Position numbers and translations under genes: made by a program. The notes beneath the pieces were generated by a model, which was not told where the DNA came from, did no database searches, and saw only the letters and a list, made by a program, of their open reading frames with translations. A stretch of 64,000 nucleotides of DNA from Pseudomonadota bacterium. GTDB lineage: Bacteria > Pseudomonadota > Gammaproteobacteria > Steroidobacterales > Steroidobacteraceae. Where the stretch lies: assembly GCA_021805275.1 (NCBI GenBank), contig JAJZFQ010000131.1, positions 75,293 through 139,292 on the forward strand, read 5' to 3'. Below, piece by piece: positions 43,501 to 50,700 of the stretch (positions are counted from its first letter, which is position 1; the number at the start of each line of letters is the position of its first letter).

Positions 43501-44015
43501 ATTGGGGCTTCCCGCTGCATGACCTCGGCCTCTCGCCGCGAGCCGGCCGTGTCATGTTGCAGAGCTACCTGTCCTACCTCGACAAGCTGGCGATCAGCGG
43601 CGTGCCGGGCGTGCCGAACGTGAACTTCGCCGGCTCGATCGGTGATACGCAGACGGTGATGCAGGCCGACGGCACGACCGCCTCGGACATCTCGCATCCG
43701 CGGTGGAAGGCGAACACCATGCTCGGTTACGCCAACGGACCGGTCTCGGCGGCGCTGCACTGGCGGTTCATCTCCGCCATGGCGGACCTCATGGATGGGC
43801 CCAACAGCGGCGATCCGGGCGTTCCGGCCTACAACTACTTCGATCTGAATGTCGGCTGGCAGGCGACTGCGCAGATCAAGGTGGCTGGAGGCATCACCAA
43901 CCTGTTCGACAAGCAGCCGCCGCGCGTGGCGGGGGCACCGCTGTTGACCGATGCGGCGACCTACGATGTGATGGGCCGCGCCTACTACGTGGGTGTGACG
44001 GCGAATCTGGACTGA
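40536..44015 (+). CDS. TonB-dependent receptor with N-terminal STN signalling domain
   Basis: Outer-membrane gated channel. It has 1159 residues. Signal peptide (residues about 20-39), STN domain (43-115, FHFEINHQPLSEALQTYAQ), a Pro/Ala linker with GDPPA repeats (125-170), TonB box NLTEVVVTG (172-180), plug domain (to about 310, with GLGPQRTLVLLDGQRLVP and GGASAVYGSDAMAGVVNF) and a 22-strand-type barrel. The STN domain together with the upstream sigma/FecR genes indicates transenvelope signalling. The substrate is not evident; the plug resembles large receptors of Xanthomonadales and Caulobacter used for glycans or peptides as much as siderophore receptors. The last residue is Asp instead of the usual aromatic. 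Confidence 0.92.
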   Translation: MLKSDSSPGVQHAGARRTPLARAVFATVAGLMATAAAAHGRLFHFEINHQPLSEALQTYAQICGKDVIFTQSVVAGSRAASLVGDYTAQDALSHLLQGTTLTVKRSPSGALMILKRGARTAALASDPPAETAAAAAGDPPAAGDPPANDPPLADAASQAVPQPPAPSAPQSNLTEVVVTGSLIASRSDTSSSPLVTVGAAQIASTGQVSLDSALGQMPQFAAAQGQAEVGDVQGATGFQGGQSYTDLRGLGPQRTLVLLDGQRLVPTNPNGSVDLNVIPMALIKSVDVITGGASAVYGSDAMAGVVNFRLRQHFHGIQLSYQHGATTSGYGPEDSLSVLMGGNFDHHKGNAVIDLEYNERGAITGNDSPFFSNNVNFNRGVPRGPEAIFSAGELGANIPLSAVNGVLAQYPGTSPVAGDSSGNYPGYIGINSNGSLFTTRDPGSCVQNYQGPLGKDPGLAVTPDCTTIKSYLGPYFYVQTPLQRYNLFSHVTYNINDNVQAYGQINFMHSTSGDVNAASYLGPGKFLYVPTNNPYVYGNPALNSILTAAGVPVGANVGSGNAIHMEDWLTSMGPRIETFLYNDYQLTAGLRGGIGATSLTWNVFGSYGQTYLENDEQNNINLPALETMLYGTANYQGANGANCIGYAWNPLGGQPMSAGCRQYASGTAKNTNLITQKYFQGTLSGNLWKLPEGHLKFALGADYRGESFNYQASPLLNPAFNALSSNYGVTDIISPSYDLISSSSGTQNVREVYVELRAPLLRNKPFAKDLSVDVGGRHSQYDLFGGVNTWKADLRWQVNNAVMFRGGFERAIRAPSLQDLYNPIVQAQDALNVDPCNYNSSYRTGPNAAQVQALCAAQSPAAGAPTFNYGLQSANGIIRGNPNLKPEVANTYSFGFVLTPHFRAPMARDLGASVDYYHIQINGAIAGETLNAIVQNCFNTSGGNPTYSASNFYCQQITRDPASGAIVLAKEFSLNIGSYLTEGVDIEGHWGFPLHDLGLSPRAGRVMLQSYLSYLDKLAISGVPGVPNVNFAGSIGDTQTVMQADGTTASDISHPRWKANTMLGYANGPVSAALHWRFISAMADLMDGPNSGDPGVPAYNYFDLNVGWQATAQIKVAGGITNLFDKQPPRVAGAPLLTDAATYDVMGRAYYVGVTANLD

Positions 44016-44072
44016 CGAGCGCGCACGGTCCCGGCTGCACAAGCAGCTGGGACCGGTCTCGATTCCTTATCC

Positions 44073-44106
44073 GGCACCGGCTGCCTGCGCAGCCGGTGCC
44101 GTTTTC
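44073..44106 (+). terminator. Intrinsic terminator after the TonB receptor gene
   Basis: A perfect 12-base stem (GGCACCGGCTGC at 44073-44084 with GCAGCCGGTGCC at 44089-44100), a four-base loop CTGC, and GTTTTC directly after. This is the clearest intrinsic terminator in the window. Confidence 0.85.
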
Positions 44107-44199
44107 GTTCCGGGCACCCGCGGTGCGCAGCGCGGCGCGTATGCGGTAGACTGGCGCACCATCAAGTTCGCTCAATCCCCCCCGGGGCGGGAAGTGCGC

Positions 44200-44967
44200 A
44201 TGGCCCAGCGCTGCGGCCTGTCGGCCTGCATCATCACCTTCAACGAGCACGATCGCATCGAGGCGTGCCTGCGCTCGCTCGAGTTCTGCGAGGAGATCAT
44301 CGTGGTCGATTCGCACTCGACGGACGGCACGCCGGAGCGGGCCGCCGCGCTCGGGGCGCGGGTGATCGAGCGCGACTGGCCGGGATACCGCTCGCAGAAG
44401 CAGTTCGCGGTGGATGCGGCGAGCCATGACTGGGTGCTGTGCCTCGATGCGGACGAGCGGGTGAGCGCACCCTTGCGTGCGCAGATCGAGCAGCTGCGCG
44501 CCGGGGGATTCGCCGGGCTTGCTGGCTGCTCGCTGCTGCGCATCACGGATTACTTCGGACGCTTTCTGCGTCACGGCAACGCCTATCCGGATCGCCTGGT
44601 GCGCCTGTTCGACCGCCGTCGCGGGCGCTGGGTGGGCGATGAGATCCACGAGAACACCCGCGTCGAGGGCCGGGTCGTGCGGCTGAGCGGTCACCTCGAG
44701 CACTACTCCTACCGCAGCCTCGCCGACCATCAGCGGCGCATGCAGCGTTACGCGGAGCTCATGGCCGCGGCCCTGTATGCCCGCGGCAAGCGCTGCGGGC
44801 TCGGCCGCGTGCTGGTGAACCCGGCCTGGCGGTTCGTGCGCGGCTATGGACTGCGGCTGGGATTCCTCGATGGCTGGCGTGGGCTGGTGTTCGCGCTCCT
44901 CGAGTCCAACTACGTGCGGCGAAAGTATCTGCACCTGTACTTTCTCAGCCGCGGGCTGCCCGGCTGA
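44200..44967 (+). CDS. Glycosyltransferase family 2, LPS core type (WaaE/KdtX-like)
   Basis: Cytoplasmic transferase probably adding a hexose to lipopolysaccharide core. It has 255 residues from the ATG at 44200, behind GGGGCGGGA; a GTG six bases upstream is too close to that site. The GT-A fold shows LSACIITFNEHDRIEACLRS, VVDSHSTDGTPE, the metal-binding CLDADERV and the WVGDEIHENTRVEG segment typical of the WaaE/KdtX group. A divergently oriented membrane-protein gene ends just behind it. Confidence 0.9.
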   Translation: MAQRCGLSACIITFNEHDRIEACLRSLEFCEEIIVVDSHSTDGTPERAAALGARVIERDWPGYRSQKQFAVDAASHDWVLCLDADERVSAPLRAQIEQLRAGGFAGLAGCSLLRITDYFGRFLRHGNAYPDRLVRLFDRRRGRWVGDEIHENTRVEGRVVRLSGHLEHYSYRSLADHQRRMQRYAELMAAALYARGKRCGLGRVLVNPAWRFVRGYGLRLGFLDGWRGLVFALLESNYVRRKYLHLYFLSRGLPG

Positions 44968-44975
44968 GTGGCCGA

Positions 44976-45653
44976 TCAGGGCGCCCCGTCGCTCGGCCCT
45001 GCGGCGCGCAACCGGCGGATCATGCGCGGCAGTAGCGCCGCGCAGGCGAGCAGGGCGAGGGCGATCAGGCCCTTGCGCAACACTCCGGCGTGGCCCGCCA
45101 GCGCCGCGCGCCCTGCGTAACCGAGGTAGGTGTAGGCGAAGGTGCCCGGGAGCATCGCCAGGTAGGAGGCGAGCATGTAGCGGGACACTCGCACGCGTGT
45201 CAGGCCCAGGGCGTAGTTCAGCAGGTTGAACGGCACGAGCGGCACCAGGCGGACCAGTGCCACGAACCGCCAGTCTTCGCGCTCAACGCCACGGATCAGT
45301 TGCTCGGCGCGCACGCCGAGGCGCGCGCGTACCCAGTCTGCGGCGAGGTAGCGCGAGACCAGGAAGGCGCCGGTCGCCCCGAGGGTGGCCGCGGTCAGAT
45401 TGTAGAACGTGCCGGCCAGCGGGCCGAATAACGCCCCGCCGAGGAGCGTCATGACGGTTCCGGGCAAAAGCGCCACTGTCGCGGCGGCGTAAGTTGCCAT
45501 GAAGACGAGCGGTCCCCAGGCTCCGGCGCCGGCGAGCACCGCGCCGAATGAGTGCGCATCGAGTGCGCCGCGATGCAAAAACGCCCAGATGGCGACCGTC
45601 CCGAGCAGCGCGAGGAGCGCCAGCCGCCGCGCGCCTGCGCGTGTCATCGGCAT
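44976..45653 (-). CDS. TVP38/TMEM64-family membrane protein (VTT domain)
   Basis: Polytopic inner-membrane protein of the DedA/TVP38 superfamily. Members move phospholipids or support envelope integrity; the exact role is not known here. It has 225 residues from the ATG at 45653; an ATG at 45647 and a GTG at 45677 are alternatives. The VTT core is visible: LLPGTVMTLLGGALFGPLAG, GATGAFLVSRYLAADWV and LVRLVPLVPFNLLNYALG. Converges with the glycosyltransferase gene, eight bases apart. Confidence 0.88.
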   Translation of the reverse strand: MPMTRAGARRLALLALLGTVAIWAFLHRGALDAHSFGAVLAGAGAWGPLVFMATYAAATVALLPGTVMTLLGGALFGPLAGTFYNLTAATLGATGAFLVSRYLAADWVRARLGVRAEQLIRGVEREDWRFVALVRLVPLVPFNLLNYALGLTRVRVSRYMLASYLAMLPGTFAYTYLGYAGRAALAGHAGVLRKGLIALALLACAALLPRMIRRLRAAGPSDGAP

Positions 45654-45962
45654 CGCCCCGCGCGCCGCCGTGCGCACGTGCCGCAGCCCGACTCGCGGTC
45701 GGGCAGGAAGGGCGAGGCTCCCGGGCGGGGGCCGCTCGGCCGGCCTACGGCGATGAATGTAGCTGTGCTCACCCTGCTGGTTCGCTGCTCGGCCGGAAGG
45801 GGCTGCAGGCGATGATAGGCGCCCCGTGCCGTGGCGTCACGCCGGCGGCTCGCCGCGTCATCGGCGCGTCATGCCCGGGCGCTAAGCTCGCCGGGCGACT
45901 TGACCGTCGGGGCGAGGTCGCGCAGATTGGCATCCCCGCACGCGATACACCAGGAACCGTTC
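45654..45962. other. Intergenic region, TVP38 gene to phosphoesterase gene
   Basis: Divergent gap of 309 bases. Open frames here are short and only extend the phosphoesterase gene upstream without a signal peptide. I see no convincing promoter, repeat or RNA gene in it. Confidence 0.5.
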
Positions 45963-47597
45963 ATGCGTCCGATTGCGAATGTGCTGCCGGCTCTGTTTTG
46001 CACCGTGGCGCTTGGCGCCCCCGCCGCCGTGGCGGCGCCGCGAGGACTGCTCGCCGAGCGCGAGCCGACGGCCACGCCGATCAAGCACCTGGTGGTGATT
46101 TTCGACGAGAACGTCTCGTTCGATCATTATTTCGCAACCTATCCGCATGCCGCCAATCCGCCCGGCGAGCCTCGCTTCGCTGCGCCGCCCGGCACGCCGG
46201 CGGTGAACAACCTGCTCGGCGGGCAGCTCCTGACGCACAACCCGAACCTCAACCCCCGCAACGGGCGCGGCGCCACCAATCCGTTCCGACTGGATCGCTC
46301 GCAGGCGGCCACCGCCGACCAGAACCACGGTTATACCGCCGAGCAGCTGGCCTACGACGGCGGCGCGGCGGATCTGTTCCCGCTGCATACCGGCCAGGGA
46401 ACCCCGGGCGGCGCTGGCGCGTTCGGCACGCCGGGGCAGGTGATGGGATATTTCGACGGCAACACCGTGACGGCGCTGTGGCATTACGCACAGCACTTTG
46501 CGATGAGCGATGATGCCTACACCGGCACCTACGGACCGTCCACCCCCGGTGCGCTCGAGGTGGTCTCGGGTCAGACCAACGGCGTGCGTGTCGTGCGGAG
46601 CACGAACCACCAGTACTACATTGCCGACGGGGCGGGCGGCTATACGCTCGTCAGCGACGTCGATCCGGCCTATGACGTCTGCTCCAGCCCGCGCAACCAG
46701 GTGCGGATGCTCGGTCCGAACATCGGCGAGCTGCTGAGCGCGCACGGGGTGAGCTGGGGCGGGTTCATGGGCGGATTCGACCTGAAGCGCACCGACTCCA
46801 ACGGCACGCGGGGCTGTGCGCGCAGCACCTACTCGGCCGTCGTCGGGCAGCGGGTGCGCGATTACATTCCGCATCACAATTGGTTCCAGTACTTCAAACC
46901 AACCGCCAATCCCACGCATGCCCGGCCGGCGTCGCTCGCGGCGGTGGGCTTCACTTACGATGCGAACGGCAAGCGCGATCCGGCGAACCACGAGTACGGA
47001 CTGGCGGATTTCTACGCCGCGGCGCGCGCCGGGAACCTCCCGGCGGTGTCCTTCCTCAAGGCGCCGGCCTATCAGGACGGGCACGCCGGCTACTCCGATC
47101 CGCTCGATGAGCAGGCCTGGATCGTCAAGGTGATCAACTTCCTCGAGCAACAGCCCGCGTGGCGCGACACCGCCGTGATCATCACCTGGGACGACTCGGA
47201 CGGCTGGTATGACCATGCTTTCACCACCCCCACCAATCCCTCCCATGACAAGACGGCCGATCAGCTCGACGGGCCGGGTGTGTGCGGACGGGGCACGCCG
47301 CTTGCGGGCATCGCCGGTCACCCGGTGAACGGCCGCTGCGGTCCCGGCACGCGCATTCCGTTCCTGGTCATCTCCCCGTTCGCCCGCATCGATTACGTGA
47401 GCCACGTGCGCATCACGCAGGCCTCGGTGGTGCGCTTCATCGAGGACAACTGGCTGCACGGGCAACGTCTGGGTCACGGCTCGTTTGACGCCAGCGCCGG
47501 CAGCATCCTTAACCTGTTTGATTTCAAGCGTCGTCGCGCCGCCCCGCGCCTGTTCCTCGACGAGAGCACCGGGGAGCCCGTGCACGCCGGCGCCTGA
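45963..47597 (+). CDS. Secreted phosphoesterase (phospholipase C / acid phosphatase AcpA family)
   Basis: Hydrolyses phosphate esters outside the cytoplasm; the family includes non-haemolytic phospholipases C and acid phosphatases. It has 544 residues from the ATG at 45963, which starts a signal peptide (VLPALFCTVALGAPAAVAA). The alkaline-phosphatase-like core is shown by IKHLVVIFDENVSFDHYFATYP (in two parts: IKHLVVIFDENVSFDHYF, ATYP), MSDDAYTGTYGPSTPG, VIITWDDSDGWYDH and PFLVISPFARIDYV. The metal-binding Glu/Asn (DEN) and Asp residues are present. The next gene starts four bases later, so they are probably co-transcribed. Confidence 0.9.
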   Translation: MRPIANVLPALFCTVALGAPAAVAAPRGLLAEREPTATPIKHLVVIFDENVSFDHYFATYPHAANPPGEPRFAAPPGTPAVNNLLGGQLLTHNPNLNPRNGRGATNPFRLDRSQAATADQNHGYTAEQLAYDGGAADLFPLHTGQGTPGGAGAFGTPGQVMGYFDGNTVTALWHYAQHFAMSDDAYTGTYGPSTPGALEVVSGQTNGVRVVRSTNHQYYIADGAGGYTLVSDVDPAYDVCSSPRNQVRMLGPNIGELLSAHGVSWGGFMGGFDLKRTDSNGTRGCARSTYSAVVGQRVRDYIPHHNWFQYFKPTANPTHARPASLAAVGFTYDANGKRDPANHEYGLADFYAAARAGNLPAVSFLKAPAYQDGHAGYSDPLDEQAWIVKVINFLEQQPAWRDTAVIITWDDSDGWYDHAFTTPTNPSHDKTADQLDGPGVCGRGTPLAGIAGHPVNGRCGPGTRIPFLVISPFARIDYVSHVRITQASVVRFIEDNWLHGQRLGHGSFDASAGSILNLFDFKRRRAAPRLFLDESTGEPVHAGA

Positions 47598-47601
47598 GCG
47601 C

Positions 47602-49011
47602 ATGCGCCGTGCCGGGGGGCTTGCTGCGCCGCTGCTGGCGACGCTCGCCGCCGTCCATTGCGGTGCGGGCATCGGCGCCGGGCTGCGCGCCCGGCAGCGG
47701 CTCGCGGCGGGGTGGAACCCGCACCCGGTGCGGCTGCGCGTCCCGCCGGCGCGGCCGCTCTCGGCGGTGGCTCGCCTCGGGCGCTCGTTGTTTTACGACC
47801 CGTATCTGTCGGCCTCCGGACGCATGTCCTGCGCAAGCTGCCACAGCCCGGCGCATGCCTATGGCCCGCCGCACCGCTCCGCGGTGATGCTCGGCGGCCC
47901 GCAGCTGCGGACGCCGGGATTTCGTGCCGTGCCCTCGCTGCGCTATCTGTACCGCCAGCCGCCGTTCACGATCGGTCCGGACCTGCAGAACGGCACCGAC
48001 GTGCCTGTGCCGCTCGCACGGCAGGTGCGCCGTGCGGGCCGACATCGGCGGGTGCTGAAGAGCGCCGGGCAGCCGCTCGCCGCGGCGACGAACCTGGTGC
48101 CACAGGGCGGTCTGTTCTGGGACGGGCGTGCCGACACGCTCGAGCAACAGATCAACGGGCCGCTGTACAACCCCGCGGAGATGGACGGCGGCACGCCGGC
48201 GCAGGTCGCCGCCAAGCTGCGCCGCGGCCCGTATGCGGCCGCGCTGGTGCGGCTGTTCGGCCCGAGCGTGTTCGACAATCCGCGCCTGGCGGTCGCCGAG
48301 GCGATGTTCGCGATCGGGCGCTTCGAGCGCGAGGATCCGAGCTTTCATCCGTTCTCGAGCAAGTTCGACGCATGGCTCGAGGGCAAGGCGCGTTTCACGC
48401 CGGCCGAGCTGCGCGGTTACCGGCTGTTCAATGATCCCAGCAAGGGCAACTGCGCGGCCTGTCATCTGGATCGGCCGGGTCCGGACGGCCTGCCGCCGCT
48501 GTTTACCGACTTCCAGTACGAGGCGCTCGGGGTACCGCGCAACCCGGCGATCCCGGCCAACCGGAACCGCCGCTACTACGACCTCGGTCTGTGCGGGCCG
48601 TTCCGGGGCGACCTGCACGCCGAGCGCCAGTATTGCGGCATGTTCCTCACCCCCTCGCTGCGTAACGTGGCAACCCGGCACGTCTTTTTTCACAACGGCG
48701 TGTTCCACTCGTTGCACCAAGTGCTCGAGTGGTACGTCAACCGCGATCTTCACCCGGGGCGCTTCTACCCGCGCAATGCGCAAGGACAGGTGGTCAAGTT
48801 CAACGATCTGCCGCCTGCCGACCGGCGCAACGTCGACACGGTGGACGCGCCGTTCAACCGCCATCCCGGCGATGCCCCTGCACTGACGAGCGCCGAGATC
48901 GGCGATGTCATCGCCTTTCTCGATACGCTCACGGACGGTTACCGGGGGACTCGGCGCTGCGCGCTCGACGGACGCGCGGCCTGCGCGGCGCACGCCGCGG
49001 CGTCTCCCTGA
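47602..49011 (+). CDS. Di-haem cytochrome c peroxidase / MauG-family protein
   Basis: Periplasmic c-type cytochrome reducing hydrogen peroxide or oxidising a partner. It has 469 residues from the ATG at 47602, with a weak signal peptide (GLAAPLLATLAAVHCGAG). Two haem-binding motifs are seen: CASCH at residues 77-81 and CAACH at 284-288. Other family marks are LGRSLFYDPYLSASGRMSC (in part), GLFWDGRADTLEQQINGPL and LTPSLRNVATRHVFFHNGVF. Its last 83 bases are antisense to the end of the HxlR gene. The pairing with a secreted phosphoesterase recalls oxidative or phosphate-scavenging envelope modules, but no direct link is proved. Confidence 0.9.
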   Translation: MRRAGGLAAPLLATLAAVHCGAGIGAGLRARQRLAAGWNPHPVRLRVPPARPLSAVARLGRSLFYDPYLSASGRMSCASCHSPAHAYGPPHRSAVMLGGPQLRTPGFRAVPSLRYLYRQPPFTIGPDLQNGTDVPVPLARQVRRAGRHRRVLKSAGQPLAAATNLVPQGGLFWDGRADTLEQQINGPLYNPAEMDGGTPAQVAAKLRRGPYAAALVRLFGPSVFDNPRLAVAEAMFAIGRFEREDPSFHPFSSKFDAWLEGKARFTPAELRGYRLFNDPSKGNCAACHLDRPGPDGLPPLFTDFQYEALGVPRNPAIPANRNRRYYDLGLCGPFRGDLHAERQYCGMFLTPSLRNVATRHVFFHNGVFHSLHQVLEWYVNRDLHPGRFYPRNAQGQVVKFNDLPPADRRNVDTVDAPFNRHPGDAPALTSAEIGDVIAFLDTLTDGYRGTRRCALDGRAACAAHAAASP

Positions 49012-49336
49012 GCAGCCGCGAGCCGAGCCGCACCATCGCGTCGATCACGGGGACGAGTTCGCGGCCGAGTGCCGAGAGCCTGTAGAGCACGGCGGGCGGG
49101 GAGCTCGGGGTGACCTCGCGGATCACTACACGTTTGGCTTCGAGTTCGCGCAGCCGCGAGGTGAGCATCTTCGGGGAGATCCCCGGGATGTCCCGACGCA
49201 GCTCCCCGAAGCGCCGCGCGCCGGCGCTGAGTTGCCAGATCACACTCGTCGTCCAGGCCCCCCCGAGCAGGCTCATGCACGCGCCCATTGGGCAGGGCGA
49301 GGCGCCGGCGGCGGCATTGCGGGTCGTTTCGGTCAC
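48929..49336 (-). CDS. HxlR-family transcriptional regulator
   Basis: Winged-helix regulator, often sensing quinones, aldehydes or oxidants. It has 135 residues from the GTG at 49336; the overlapping ATG reads directly into a stop. It keeps the N-terminal cysteine pair region (Cys15 in SPCPMGAC), the redox-sensing position in several HxlR proteins, then LLGGAWTTSVIWQLSAGARRF, the recognition part ISPKMLTSRLRELEAKR and the wing VLYRLSALGREL. The Arg-rich C-terminus overlaps the peroxidase gene. It is divergent from the glutathione transferase gene, with an inverted repeat in the promoter between them. Confidence 0.9.
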   Translation of the reverse strand: MTETTRNAAAGASPCPMGACMSLLGGAWTTSVIWQLSAGARRFGELRRDIPGISPKMLTSRLRELEAKRVVIREVTPSSPPAVLYRLSALGRELVPVIDAMVRLGSRLLRETPRRAPRRPRVRRARSAESPGNRP

Positions 49337-49364
49337 ATGTGTGTTCCTGGCCGGAAGGATAATG

Positions 49365-49399
49365 CACTTTCTGACTTACTTAAAGTGATCTGCTATACA
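49365..49399 (+). promoter_or_regulatory. Promoter with embedded inverted repeat upstream of the glutathione transferase gene
   Basis: CTGACT (49371-49376) and TATACA (49394-49399), 17 bases apart, form a sigma-70-like promoter reading toward the glutathione transferase gene. The inverted repeat CACTTT (49365-49370) and AAAGTG (49382-49387) overlaps the -35 and spacer, as expected for a repressor site. The divergent HxlR protein is the natural candidate to bind it. Confidence 0.55.
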
Positions 49400-49458
49400 A
49401 TCGTAACTTCGGTGGCCCGCCGGCCGCCGCCTGGACTCACATTCAACGGGAGATTCGC

Positions 49459-50067
49459 ATGAAATTGTTCTATGCGAGCGGTGCCTGCTCGCTTTCCCCG
49501 CACATCGTGGCCCACGAGGCCGGTATCGCCCTCGAGCTGCAGAAGGTCGATCTGAAGACCAAGACGATGATCCGCGAGGGCGACTACCTGGCGGTGAACC
49601 CCAAGGGATACGTGCCGGCCCTGCAGCTCGACAACGGCGAGCTGCTCACCGAGGGAGCGGTGATCGTGCAATACCTGGCCGACCTGAAGCCCGAATCGCA
49701 CCTCGCGCCGCCGCCGGCGTCGTTCGAGCGCTATCGGCTGCAGGAGATGCTCATCTACATCAACTCCGAGCTGCACAAGTCGTACTCGCCGCTGTTCAAC
49801 CCGGCGACGCCGCCGGAGACGCGCGCCGAGCGAGCGGCCTATCTCACCCGCCGCTACGGATACCTCGAGAAGCAGCTGCAGGGCCGTCCCTACCTGTTCG
49901 GCGAGCGCTTCTCGGTCGCGGATGCCTACCTGTTCACGGTGTCGAGCTGGGCGCGAATGGTCCAGTTCGACCTCGCGCCGTTTCCGAACGTGCTCGCCTT
50001 CCAGGAGCGCACGGCGGCCCGCCCCGCGGTGCAGGCCGCGATGCGCGCCGAGGGGCTCATCAAGTAG
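49459..50067 (+). CDS. gstA: Beta-class glutathione S-transferase
   Basis: Conjugates or reduces electrophilic and peroxidic compounds with glutathione in the cytoplasm. It has 202 residues. The N-terminal thioredoxin fold has the beta-class Cys10-Ser11 pair (YASGACSLSPHI) and the glutathione-binding GYVPALQLDNG with TEGAVIVQYL. The C-terminal helical domain contains GERFSVADAYLFTVSSWA. It is divergent from an HxlR regulator; an OsmC-type thiol peroxidase follows, so the group looks like electrophile/peroxide defence. Confidence 0.93.
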   Translation: MKLFYASGACSLSPHIVAHEAGIALELQKVDLKTKTMIREGDYLAVNPKGYVPALQLDNGELLTEGAVIVQYLADLKPESHLAPPPASFERYRLQEMLIYINSELHKSYSPLFNPATPPETRAERAAYLTRRYGYLEKQLQGRPYLFGERFSVADAYLFTVSSWARMVQFDLAPFPNVLAFQERTAARPAVQAAMRAEGLIK

Positions 50068-50087
50068 CCGCCTGCGCGCCTTGACCG

Positions 50088-50123
50088 GCGCTGCGGCGCG
50101 GCCGCAAGGCCGCGCCGCAGCGC
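50088..50123. other. Perfect 16-base-pair hairpin with GCAA tetraloop
   Basis: GCGCTGCGGCGCGGCC (50088-50103) pairs perfectly with GGCCGCGCCGCAGCGC (50108-50123) across a GCAA loop, a stable GNRA-type tetraloop. It lies 20 bases after the glutathione transferase stop. No T-run follows, so it may act as an mRNA 3'-end stabiliser or be a repetitive extragenic palindrome. Confidence 0.75.
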
Positions 50124-50198
50124 GCACGGTCGATGCTATCATCCGAACGCACTGCGCTGCCGGCTGGATGTTGCCGGGGCGCCTCCGAGGGATCCGTC

Positions 50199-50645
50199 AT
50201 GTCCGAGCACTCGCCGAGCGTCACGCTCCATCAGACCCACGAGTATCAGTTCGATATCGCCTTCGCCCCGGGGATGGCGCACCTCACCTCGGACGAGGGA
50301 CCACCGCTCGGCTCGGCGCAGGGACCCTCGCCGGCGCATCTGCTGCTCTCGGCGGTCGGCAGCTGCATGAGCTCGAGCTTGTATTTCGCGCTGCGCAAGT
50401 TCAAGAACGACCCGGGCGGGATCACCACCACGGCGCAGGGGCGTCTCGGGCGCAACGAGGCCGGCCGGCTGCGTGTGTTGCAGATCGAGGTCGAGATCCG
50501 CCTCGGCGCACGCGCCGATCAGTTGCAGCACTTGGAGAGAGTGCTCGGTCAATTCGAGGAATTCTGCACGGTCGGAGCCAGCGTGCGCGCCGGCATTCCC
50601 ACCGATGTATCCGTGTTCGACGGCAGCGGTGCGAAGCTCAAGTGA
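50199..50645 (+). CDS. OsmC/Ohr-family protein
   Basis: Probable thiol-dependent peroxidase for organic hydroperoxides. It has 148 residues from the ATG at 50199. The family's two reactive cysteines are Cys56 (AVGSCMSSSL) and Cys123 (EEFCTVGASVRAGIP). The GPSPAHLLLSAVGSC helix start is typical. Longer upstream extension of the frame has no family similarity. Separated from the glutathione transferase gene by the strong hairpin, so it may be a separate transcript. Confidence 0.88.
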   Translation: MSEHSPSVTLHQTHEYQFDIAFAPGMAHLTSDEGPPLGSAQGPSPAHLLLSAVGSCMSSSLYFALRKFKNDPGGITTTAQGRLGRNEAGRLRVLQIEVEIRLGARADQLQHLERVLGQFEEFCTVGASVRAGIPTDVSVFDGSGAKLK

Positions 50646-50700
50646 TCTGCCGGGTCGCGCGCTGCGCGTCGTGCCGGAGTTCTGTTCAGGGGGGGATTCC

